DNA from: Arcicella sp.
Lineage (GTDB): Bacteria; Bacteroidota; Bacteroidia; Cytophagales; Spirosomataceae
Assembly: GCA_025454855.1 (NCBI GenBank)
Contig: JALONS010000011.1
Coordinates: 1-45,281 of the forward strand
Length of the DNA stretch: 45,281 bases
Reading direction: 5' to 3'
Shown here: positions 28,501-33,015 of the stretch, in pieces
Layout of the letters: the number at the start of each line of letters is the position of its first letter
Numbering within the stretch: position 1 is the first letter of the stretch
The notes under the pieces: model-generated
Told to the model about the DNA's origin: nothing
The model's database searches: none
The model's input: the letters and a program-made list of their open reading frames with translations, nothing else
Program-made: the position numbers and the translations under genes

Positions 28501-30910
28501 CAACCAAACGACTGTCAAAGCAACCTTTATTTTAGGAAAAGGAGCACTTGGCTCTTATCCAAACGAATTCTATAATTATGCCAAATTAGGAGATGGCTTT
28601 GATTTAACTGGAAATACCATTTCAGTAGGTAAAATTGATGTTTTTGAGCCAAAGGTTGAGATTTACTCTTACATGGTAGATCCTTCACCCGAAATACGAT
28701 ATGCTTCAAGATATATCAAAGCTGATGAAATTGGGGCAAATCAGTTACCCTCAATCAATATAATAGCATTGGATATTTATGACCCTGTTGCTATTCCATT
28801 TACTGATAATGTATCCTTCTTGGAAGATGTTGGAGGGGCAAATGATATTCCTACTGGTACAGTTCCCGCTTTTTATATCCGCTATCTGAAACGTAAGCAA
28901 CAAACCGAACTGTATGAAAAAAGAGCTATCAATACAGCAATTGTTGCTTCTTATGCCTTGGGAATTGGAGAATTAGCCACAGCGTTAAGAGTTGGCTCAA
29001 CAGCAAGAACTTTCTTTGCAGTGGCAGATATTGGTTCAGCTATTTTTACAGACGTTACTTCAACCCAAGATTTTGTTGATTTCTTAGTCGAAAATTATAA
29101 TCTTGGACCAACCCGAGATGCTGAAATAGCTAAGGCGAGAGAAATACAGACAAATTGTCAAAGGTTTGGGATTATTGCTCAACTGGGTACTGCGGCAGGA
29201 AGTTTAAGAGAAACCATGAAGGCACAAGCTGCCAATGAAGCTCTCGATGCGATGGATGATTACGCCAGAGCTACACGTCCTGCAAGAAACCTTGCTAATA
29301 CAGAGCAAGCAAGAAGAACAAACGTAATAGTAAAGGGTTGGATAGAAAAACATTTACAAAAATTAGGCAAAAGAGCTCGTATTTTATTCATGAATAATTT
29401 ATCTGACATAGTTGCTCGTATTAATAGAAGTACAAATATTACTGACTTTATTGCAGTAGTAAATGCAACAAACAACAGAATCATTAACATATCAAGAAGA
29501 ACTGGCTCAATACCGATTGCACAATTGGAAGATAATGTTTTAAGATTAGAGAAAACAACTTCTCCTATTCCTCCAATCGATTTAGTTGATGCTACAGGTT
29601 CTTCTACCGCCCTACGTTTAGAGGAAGTTGCACAAGTGGAAATAGACGGTATAAGATATACGGCTGATGATGTTGAACTAACCAAAGCTGGTGCATCGGC
29701 TAAATGCGGAGCAAATGGTATAGCTTGTTTTGTGGCGGGTACTCCCGTAAAGGTAGGCAATGTGTCTAAGCCAATAGAGAGTTTAGAACTGAATGATACG
29801 GTGAGTGCTTTTGACCATACTACTTCTCAAAATACGTTGAGCCGTGTAACTAAACTGTTTAAGAAAGAAGTTAAAAAGCTTGCCAAAGTGGTAATTGGTG
29901 GGGCAATGATTATTGCTACTCTTGAACACCCCTTCTTTGCCAATGGACACTATACACCAGTAAAAGACTTACAAAAAGGTGATAGTGTTTTAACCCAAAG
30001 TGGCAAACTCGCAGCCGTTGAAAGTGTTAGTTTTATTGACTCTACCGCCACGGTTTATAATATAGAAGTTGCCGAACAACACAATTATTTTATTGGAGAA
30101 GCAGGTTTGCTGGTACATAATAAGTGTTTAATTACATCATTAACCGAAAAATTAGGAACAGAATGGAATAAGTTACAAAATACTTTAATTACTTTAAATG
30201 TTCCATTAGACCAACGTGTAGCACTATATAAAGCAATTGATGCCCTTGATGCAAATAATGCCAAAGCATTCACCAACACATTCGCAGTCGATACAAAGTT
30301 TGCAAAAGGAATAATAGCCGAAGTGATTTTGATTGATATTTGGAAAATAAATCAAAGTATAACCAGTATATCCATACTTAAATCGTATAGAAGTATTCCC
30401 AATACTATTCAAACACATCTAAAAGTAAGAGTTCCTAATCCACAAAGAAGAGATATAATTGGTTGTCATGACGCAACAAAATGGGATAATAATACAATTG
30501 TCAAAAAAGAAAGTTTAGTTGCAAACCCAACTTATACAGTACCAAGTGGTTTACCATTAAACCACGCTTCTGTTCCAGAAGTAGTTATAATCAGTGATGT
30601 AGCTCATCCCTCAATAAGTGGAGTACGAGTAGTAACTTATAGAGTACCACAACTTACAGGTAGTAATTTGACCACTGGTCTTTTAAAAGGTGGAGATCCT
30701 TTTACAAAAACCATATATAACCCAACTATTTGGTCGGATAACGCATTAGAAAATGCTTGTAAGGAAGCGTTAAAAGATGCGTATTCTACAGGAAATCTTG
30801 TAACTTCGGGTAGCAGTATGAAATTTAATGGCTTGACTAATTCAGGAATTGCTATTGAAGGTTATTTTGATTCCACAACAAAAATTGTAAATACTTTTTA
30901 CTTTAAATAA
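16583..30910 (+). CDS. Giant secreted polymorphic toxin: Ig/SprB repeats, Hint domain, EndoU-like C-terminus
   Basis: A 4775-residue protein. The ATG at 16583 starts a signal peptide (MKNFYFQLSLFLFCLLMGTSLG), so a GTG 87 bp upstream is not used. In order: Lys-rich linker; N-terminal domain shared with the preceding gene (about 120-242); a SprB-type repeat (about 646-731, LAAGSYTIFVKDNQGCE) and a second SprB-like one near 1820-1910; a very long array of Ig-like domains to about 3480, many with the pattern C-TGTVTW-S-N-G then TTYTATC; a mixed helical region (about 3500-4350); a Hint self-cleavage domain (4382-4513, CFVAGTPVKVG to LLVHN); and a 262-residue C-terminal domain that resembles bacterial EndoU RNases (GCHDATKW, KTIYNPTIWSD, final NTFYF). 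It has no type IX C-terminal domain. The frame is intact over 14.3 kb, so it is under selection. The immunity gene starts 2 bp later. Confidence 0.85.
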   Translation: MKNFYFQLSLFLFCLLMGTSLGATNAIYSEEVKTPVKDKTKTENLVPKDKKEGRNRNDRPKKEDVPLNTVKLKKKNTVVALPTLSTPLKEEEERTLPVELPLLTNKNIQLLSTNLGIQKNLGPDPFAFTITTDKDSVGINEEFEVSIKVNWVDFGVNSNIRFLPEWYKYVLKVVMPKGFLQTGGDYTDYCTKPVDVQNPETIFTIKGKFEYQPAEAKFTVLRGFEGSNDLSGFVWKGEKGIDFIKNSWEQDQCTNGKNLRIASSSEYKFAKLFKYSCGDERYISGEIEYTGELSNTSNQIDITFHARGNCYGSTTPGTGSLPSPTTDPTVSIILDNNTQKKSFLLQFNKNVFIDADKVFNGLLPGANHLDIKSFFEDMVYCGIAGNGLPVTSSTAPVAHITGTLFPEISATGCPGTITWDDGTNNHQNPRSISADDTKTYKATCTYLGCTSGLSNGVKIARSSTPTDISIPANTYCGSSINLTVVGCDETNKSRWYTQTNGVYNTTYTDIDQTISSFSLPVSYNGNVKVYCLAGSTTSATFKEKLINATAIQTIPKPSITFSADPVDKDANVKITVSGCMDNTVPAWSTDNITFTTLPLGYTNTSFAASVTIYAQCQYSISVPGGVNICPSATVDKLLNVRQPPVDPCLTSPLTLSVVPTDATCGNYNGQIVATAGGSSQYQFKNGASGTYSTLSTTTINTFSNLAAGSYTIFVKDNQGCEKSETKSVGNANGPNEPTDVAGGNSRGAGTINLIATCASGTITWYDVAVGGDPIGTESPFPRYLVTEGDHYYYVACRNTAISCESGRIRATATILPVISDPCIGNPSSPSTTGDNREGAGAVTVRANCTTAGSTAKWYASNSSTEVLWSGSDYSTNISSTKTFFATCKNDDCESSRVPATATINAISNPCAGNAPPAPSPTSGSREGAGSVSIYASCGNNITLWYASASGGGILKTASSSQDDQFNTPNISATTVFYAACVNANGCQSGRVGVVATILPACSTKPIAPAVTSTSREASGSLNIYANCNVAGQQGWGNGYITTRLYDGSDRLIQTSTQDQFTVNVNTTTTFYAACYNSATNCESNRNPVVATVNPCSTPTPSTTNKANCGPGTFNIWANCNNTSLLGRWYSSALGGELLRENDHNNNGLTVTLSSSRLYYTSCYNPSNGCESQRVGVWAIIIPSSISTTSDVEVCEGNPINLQVTNTETFTFSGFAQPLSKATTYEWRGPNGYVSSDQNPTIPSAVLGNIGSYTSKVSHQYSHFLLNNGGPLCTATTVAEVMVYPNPAITPVIDFDPVTATVCQGKSVGLKVNNCGANDVLWYNSSTSSTALGNGIRFTVSVPMGDASATYYAACSSKPELGCNSIRKDKIITPIPAPAAPTNAKVNKPNTCIGSSVTLSASCPTGQTTIWYTGNANNDPSFTTLTFNLPAAGTYKYYAACKAGACETLPANRAEVSVTVNPYPTAPVSVTPSVSTICTGDAFNFAETCPTGQTLRWYSDMGGIITTIPGTYDYYLACQNNIAQCATKVEDRLKKTLVVNLATPVPVLRKQGDATEISSINLYTTQSVYLETKGCENCKVEWYEQVGSTFQLVAGENTSLLFVKKYQTGTYTYKAKYVNVTCSSNFSNVITITVNNCPDVAIKEVAPIYACGSGTTPLSISTTQIGDGINYEWFQETQDGNGYTSFTSTGVKEAIFYAQKGKYIVKSCLADNQTFGQSMPLEVQSFEVKAGVTSSNVTVETGTTLTLTGSDTSPITTGQTLSYLWTEPTVSSAVKTNTTLTIPNVTTANQEGKYTFTVSKRVGAKVCTNTATVDVKVNPTGCTIDFVAIPSFTCKKNIGEITVTTPVKTIGKTIYYRINGGDWQTENVFSDLAQGVYLVELKETAEGSTEYGDGGTTCYAISGAKTVNLDCSLLPQTECSALYTEESATIKEGESLKLSATGCPDNAKLIWAEIGTPNIYQNNELVSPTRNTTYEASCSGVSVISDILNNGLVDDIASPQQTFSCQSRMAVNVIASGCENFYAGDDVTIFKGESTILKAVNCSGTVRWTDSKGNLIGSLPNLSTPTVSPTITTTYSAFCYRGAGLQDCDRVVKVNVNANNCSAIKKFESDKKLVKTLDEKITFSYIFAPEYNFCTKIYRTQPAYQGGTYNEQYILANTIEEPNSFQISFNEIRKKVNVFHINETYRLMSQAELESLNTFFFDYNNPSWCTRQTKVKYLPYECSKFKTEPVHIITSGQQVVLSTTGCNNEITWKDITNNTVLPAGNPTVSPTVTTEYTATCHVGTGASEVCVVNKTFYVQCSSSELDATIANNANCNKILTITGCTGGTKKWMIPSVSTVMNSYTEGGTSIQYSQIKPADVFVFCIKSNPTQSCALKLPKPIQCNAECINLTDMYRSTFVPYTSDGKLWYGYFDNNQLFNVNVDKVKIYKGTNTSLSINVFGCKNSQINWIDLKTGNTIVSGFNYILSSEGLSFPPPYTLSPAVIPTETQDYKVECVFANGEKCSSNFTVEVKERCDDFKVTAPKNVINQGNSVTLTAEACPAANVLWNTGNPADDGKSTLTVSPSVATTYTVGCTWKDANGNNCANKTITIGVGVDCDLFKAKALTEAISVGGSATLKAEACIAPATLTWSTGETTNTITVSPIKNTTYTATCTLGAFSCDKNVLVKVNLEGNASDCAAFQLKSTPENVIQSGAITLETTGVADANTISWDNNLGIGSSKIVYPSDNTTYKATANLGIQGDYQRVCTRSLDVVVACNFTTTASPATLQAGVSATATLYAIGCSGKVSWYDGNNLLTGTNPVVQPTTTKTYDAVCDRGKSVCTSKVTVTVSANNCSSFAIQMQPTSTASSPAQVKFGEPVTLNYTNCTGNVTWSNGKTSDKDGKTLTVYPNESTNYTATCDATGCVAMAAVQVGKTTCDDFKVTGNTSIKVGDPANVVATGCTGTITWDWSPKTTETLPTNPTVTTTYIAICRNTGGSLCQKNLVVEVSSAACFGVFKATVDKPLVNKGENIILSTTGCTGTVTWSNGVASNTAFKPAETTEYTATCSNPICTSKIRSIVNPSLKIKTATKGNSVILTVIGCETGSLLWENDLGTASIITVSPKEQTTYTATCYYTDGTNEKVSTQVIPPCTDFNLDAPQKANKFDEISMSVSGCTNGVIKWTTDNNNSLRTTVGSYNSDRPQQTTTYTVLCEQTGCKSEKIVEISPIKLACPDLSITVKPEKINTACPGVNRNVSVSINGCVGGTTTWSKKIENNAYVPITPTNNQYNEQPSTTTTYRVECNYFGNLSSQEKTVTIYSSACGINSGGEQDPCKGLNASFSLNITGSSPNPTTAWVGQSINLIGSCGSGSVVIDDNFGNQYNNFAIIKLSYSGKYKFRLKCKFSNTFCNNVNIEREIEAKDYVCNNVVGEVCAMGSAATDPNKSLTAIGCPGDISWYDYLSRFIKNGDKIYMSEINKSSSPNVPFVKAKCNTSWGKTCDNHLTLNFNYTCTWTNSGRIAAPEAAPCADDSFSFRTMMKGYIQQFLTEFDKKNGNTPRTEAQGQRLANCIINQLKANTNFMKYQGTIFSPNVTALGSAFLSTGSTGFNNALATSFLDIQIKQSEYNADIQPTYEMFKKDVLACVFPNTTGPEELKIDNPYRCNVSTKSINFEGKTVFVGFDGNSIDITAQGKPVSFYGAEQVGHEGQIASFMLDGKFYRTFTDVNDNFVYYGYTNASPHGANKDLFYTSQIERYTVTGSTSVTPVLLKTNSFGNYIMVEGANSREVKNTAGQSVLSDCRFLKEDKCEFNSEIAKLIPDKYSQASKEKIFKMYNSVGTDSYGAPLSYWPPLSITFPWVSICKEGGYPTFSQFIQKRGVEINRIKAKTCNLWSQNELNIMLMEDLLDATPTCKAQLITKIASKTLGFGCDEQGGCEGVVLELLKSGKGTESALLAALKTETSIEAIEKGLDDANGEDNYTKAINILLDLSKVAFKNTYNQTTVKATFILGKGALGSYPNEFYNYAKLGDGFDLTGNTISVGKIDVFEPKVEIYSYMVDPSPEIRYASRYIKADEIGANQLPSINIIALDIYDPVAIPFTDNVSFLEDVGGANDIPTGTVPAFYIRYLKRKQQTELYEKRAINTAIVASYALGIGELATALRVGSTARTFFAVADIGSAIFTDVTSTQDFVDFLVENYNLGPTRDAEIAKAREIQTNCQRFGIIAQLGTAAGSLRETMKAQAANEALDAMDDYARATRPARNLANTEQARRTNVIVKGWIEKHLQKLGKRARILFMNNLSDIVARINRSTNITDFIAVVNATNNRIINISRRTGSIPIAQLEDNVLRLEKTTSPIPPIDLVDATGSSTALRLEEVAQVEIDGIRYTADDVELTKAGASAKCGANGIACFVAGTPVKVGNVSKPIESLELNDTVSAFDHTTSQNTLSRVTKLFKKEVKKLAKVVIGGAMIIATLEHPFFANGHYTPVKDLQKGDSVLTQSGKLAAVESVSFIDSTATVYNIEVAEQHNYFIGEAGLLVHNKCLITSLTEKLGTEWNKLQNTLITLNVPLDQRVALYKAIDALDANNAKAFTNTFAVDTKFAKGIIAEVILIDIWKINQSITSISILKSYRSIPNTIQTHLKVRVPNPQRRDIIGCHDATKWDNNTIVKKESLVANPTYTVPSGLPLNHASVPEVVIISDVAHPSISGVRVVTYRVPQLTGSNLTTGLLKGGDPFTKTIYNPTIWSDNALENACKEALKDAYSTGNLVTSGSSMKFNGLTNSGIAIEGYFDSTTKIVNTFYFK
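29726..30121 (+). other. Hint (Hedgehog/intein-type) autoprocessing domain within the giant protein
   Basis: It starts with Cys4382 (CFVAGTPVKVG). It contains the block-B-type segment ATLEHPFFANGHYTPVKDL with the conserved His, and ends with YNIEVAEQHNYFIGEAGLLVHN. In polymorphic toxins this pretoxin Hint domain cuts at its C-terminal Asn to release the toxin. Both the Cys and the final His-Asn are present, so it should be active. Confidence 0.88.
30122..30910 (+). other. C-terminal toxin domain, EndoU-like RNase candidate
   Basis: 262 residues after the Hint junction. The first about 100 are helical. The last about 155 carry His4629 (GCHDATKW), His4661 and His4675, Lys4709 (FTKTIYNPTIWSD) and a final aromatic strand (NTFYFK). 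EndoU enzymes use two His and one Lys, and bacterial toxin forms end in a similar K-T-x-[FY]-x-P then helix then aromatic strand. Which His pair is catalytic cannot be settled by eye. Another metal-independent nuclease of the same general shape is possible. Confidence 0.55.
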
Positions 30911-30912
30911 TA

Positions 30913-31353
30913 ATGAACTGGAAAATAGAAAAGACAAAAATTTCCGAACGGAAAAAAGGGATTGTATTAATAGCAGACTGTCCATTTGACCATTTTTTTG
31001 ATAGTTATGATTTATTTCAATGGAGCAACATAATAGATGCAGCAATCGAAGAAGGAAGATGCGGAATAGAAGATGTATTAAATCTATTCTATCATAACTA
31101 TTTAGATTGGTTTGACATAAATGTGACGGGTATTATATTTCCAGAAGATAGTGTTATGGTACGTTTAACATTAATCGGTAAACCTGTGGAAGAAGCTACA
31201 ATGAAAAAAAAAGATTTTGAAATAATGCTTCTTGAGTTTTCAAAAACACTTTTAGAAATACATCGAAATAATCATGCTTTACCCAATAATTGGGGCGAAA
31301 AAATGGAAGATAGAATACATAGATTAGAAGGTAAACTAAGTAGTTATTCTTGA
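30913..31353 (+). CDS. Probable immunity protein for the giant toxin
   Basis: A 146-residue soluble acidic protein without a signal peptide, starting 2 bp after the toxin stop, as expected for translational coupling and for cytoplasmic immunity. Visible features are a strand-rich N-terminal half (KGIVLIADCPFDHFF), the Trp/Asp-rich loop LDWFDINVTGIIFPED, and a helical C-terminus (FEIMLLEFSKTLLEIH). I do not recognise a named immunity family. The assignment rests on its position, size and lack of export signal. The 3' flank holds palindromes and a hairpin but no second immunity gene. Confidence 0.65.
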   Translation: MNWKIEKTKISERKKGIVLIADCPFDHFFDSYDLFQWSNIIDAAIEEGRCGIEDVLNLFYHNYLDWFDINVTGIIFPEDSVMVRLTLIGKPVEEATMKKKDFEIMLLEFSKTLLEIHRNNHALPNNWGEKMEDRIHRLEGKLSSYS

Positions 31354-31652
31354 AAATCCTTATGCCGATTGGAATAAATACCCCCTTCCGCTCTTCGAGT
31401 TTAGGTCAATACGGCGAAAGTTTCCCCACAGTCGCTCGGCTCTTGCCGAGTGACACATATGATTAAGTCCTCTGGGCGTTGTTGGAATTGGAAATAAATT
31501 AAGATTAAAGCAAAGAAATATTCCGCTCTTTGAAATGTTCCGTAAGGCATCTCGAAGAGCGAAATTTATCAGAAACAGCAAAAACAAAAATTCCAAGCCT
31601 AAAAAAGACTTGGAATAGCGTAAGGGTATTAATTTTCAAAAACAACTAAAAT
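31354..31652. other. Intergenic stretch with hairpins and coding-like debris
   Basis: No intact gene. A 33-codon plus-strand frame directly continues after the immunity stop (ENPYADWNKYPLPLFEF). Another at about 31465-31617 (PLGVVGIGNKLRLKQRN and onward) ends at a stop. They may be remnants of a displaced toxin or immunity cassette. An imperfect GC-rich hairpin sits at 31431-31454 (CTCGGC-TCTT-GCCGAG core). Confidence 0.4.
31590..31616 (+). terminator. Hairpin downstream of the toxin/immunity genes
   Basis: ATTCCAAG (31590-31597) pairs with CTTGGAAT (31609-31616) around an A-rich loop. There is no clear T run after it on the plus strand. On the minus strand it follows the Rpn module array and is followed by TTTTTGTTTTTG, so it may end that transcript instead. 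Confidence 0.4.
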
Positions 31653-31823
31653 CTAATGGAGAGAATTTTTCAAATCTTTGATAATTTCTTCAATTTTTTG
31701 GATAGATAAACCAAAAGATTTTGCTATAATTTCGGGAGCAATACCATTCTAAATCAAGCCCTTAACGTAATACAATGTTACGTTTTCAGTGGCTTCCATA
31801 CGGATGCGTTGGTCGGCTGTCAT
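31653..31823 (-). pseudogene. Rpn C-terminal module, broken copy
   Basis: 56 codons from an ATG at 31823 (MTADQRIRMEATENVTLYYVKG) to a TAG, with one in-frame stop at codon 25 (31749-31751). It aligns over its full length with residues 255-310 of the Rpn protein encoded at 32009-32947, but is diverged in its second half (IIAKSFGLSIQKIEEIIK). It is the outermost of three tandem units with starts 178 and 184 bp apart. Confidence 0.7.
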
Positions 31824-31830
31824 GGCGATA

Positions 31831-32001
31831 TTATGGATTGGAGTCTTTTATTTTTTGGATGATGTCTTGTACTTTTTTTATGGGAAGTTTGAAGGCTTTT
31901 GCTATTGTATCAGCGTTAAAACCTTCTTCTAACATACCTTTAATATGATTGAAAGTGGTAAGCTCAGTAGCTTCTATGCGGATGCGTTGATCGACTGTCA
32001 T
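31831..32001 (-). CDS. Free-standing copy of the Rpn C-terminal module (possible small antitoxin)
   Basis: 56 codons, intact from ATG 32001 (MTVDQRIRIEAT) to TAA. It is nearly identical to residues 255-310 of the neighbouring Rpn nuclease, differing mainly at ELTTFNHI for ENVTLQYI and one Val to Ala. It is predicted to form two or three helices with a short helix-turn-helix-like part (FNADTIAKAFKLPIKKVQDII). It starts 8 nt after the Rpn stop codon, on the same strand. In E. coli, Rpn genes also make a small protein from an internal start that blocks the full-length toxin; this frame could supply such a protein separately. That role is inference. Confidence 0.5.
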   Translation of the reverse strand: MTVDQRIRIEATELTTFNHIKGMLEEGFNADTIAKAFKLPIKKVQDIIQKIKDSNP

Positions 32002-32008
32002 AACGATA

Positions 32009-32947
32009 TTATAGATTGGGATTGGAGTCCTTAATTTTTTGGATGATGTCTTGTACTTTTTTAATAGGAAGTTTGAAGACTTTTGCTATTGTGTCAGCAT
32101 TAAAACCTTCTTCTAACATACCTTTAATGTATTGCAATGTTACATTTTCTGTGGCTTCTATACGGATGCGTTGATCGACTGTCATAAATTTTTGTGTTAC
32201 GATGGTTGAAACTTTGGTAAAAATAATCATTAACTCGTTAGTTGTCAAGTCTAACGTATTGTTCATGTATAAAATTACAGTTTCCATATAATCATCATCT
32301 TGCAGAGCCTCAACTGATTTGAGGCAATCCACAATGATTGATTCGATGGCTAACAATTTCTTTTCTTCGTCTCGGCTATGTTTCATCAACAAAGCGGCAG
32401 TACGAAGAAAAGCATTTTTAAATTCTGTAATCTGTTTATCCGAAAAATCATTCAACGAAACCAAGATGTAGTCAAACTCAGGCAGAAAAGGCAATAAACT
32501 GGCTTGAAGTTGTCCAAAGTATGATTGTATCGGTACTTTTTTCCAAGTTGAATCACCGTGATGGATAATGATGGAAATTACCAAAGAAGGTTTTTGCTTC
32601 TGTTTTTGTTCTAATTCCCAAACGTTGGTCATATACCGCAACAATTGCCAATGAGGAAAAGAATCAATATAGGATTTGTGTTCAAAAAGTAAAGTTATTA
32701 AAACTTCCTGCCCTTCAAATGTAGTTTTATAAACCAAATCCGCCAGATGCTCTTCGAGGGATGTATCAATGAAAGAGTCTTTGGAAAGTACCAAATTTTG
32801 AAGATTTATTTTGCTTTTGTACTCCACGGGCAAAGTTTCTTCAATGAAATTTTGGACTACCTCTAAGCGGGAGAAAGTTTCCTTGAAGAATTTATCGTGA
32901 ACATTGGTAATATTTTGGGATTCTTTGGTTGGTTTCTTTTTGCTCAT
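32009..32947 (-). CDS. Rpn family recombination-promoting nuclease / PD-(D/E)XK protein
   Basis: A 312-residue protein of the YhgA-like/PDDEXK transposase-like family. The N-terminal HDKFFKETF helix (about 17-25) is typical. The putative nuclease residues are Asp70 (EHLADLVYK) and Glu89-x-Lys91 (LLFEHKSY), followed by the family segment HWQLLRYMTNVWE. The C-terminal 58 residues from Met255 (MTVDQRIRIEAT) form a small helical module. That module is repeated twice more directly downstream as its own reading frames. Rpn proteins are DNA endonucleases reported to promote recombination and, in E. coli, to act in phage defence with an intragenic antitoxin. The gene lies between a secreted toxin locus and a divergent secreted protein gene, with 68 bp to the latter. 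Confidence 0.85.
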   Translation of the reverse strand: MSKKKPTKESQNITNVHDKFFKETFSRLEVVQNFIEETLPVEYKSKINLQNLVLSKDSFIDTSLEEHLADLVYKTTFEGQEVLITLLFEHKSYIDSFPHWQLLRYMTNVWELEQKQKQKPSLVISIIIHHGDSTWKKVPIQSYFGQLQASLLPFLPEFDYILVSLNDFSDKQITEFKNAFLRTAALLMKHSRDEEKKLLAIESIIVDCLKSVEALQDDDYMETVILYMNNTLDLTTNELMIIFTKVSTIVTQKFMTVDQRIRIEATENVTLQYIKGMLEEGFNADTIAKVFKLPIKKVQDIIQKIKDSNPNL

Positions 32948-32990
32948 GAAAGGATTAATATTTTTCTAAAATTACACAAAAAATCATTAA

Positions 32991-32998
32991 TATTTTTG
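32991..32998 (+). promoter_or_regulatory. Candidate -7 box for the type IX secreted protein gene
   Basis: TATTTTTG fits TAnnTTTG and lies 17 bp before the ATG at 33016, giving a very short leader. It sits in the 68-bp gap between divergent genes. Confidence 0.35.
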
Positions 32999-33015
32999 AA
33001 CATAATAATAGTACA

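Noticed and set aside
29260-29760. 166-codon open frame on the minus strand
   Set aside because: It is antisense to the continuous giant toxin frame and has no recognisable domain.
31360-31596. 78-codon minus-strand frame beginning MEFLFLLFLINFALRD
   Set aside because: It reads through the GC-rich palindrome and hairpin region and shows no domain. Its hydrophobic start is probably chance in AT-rich DNA.
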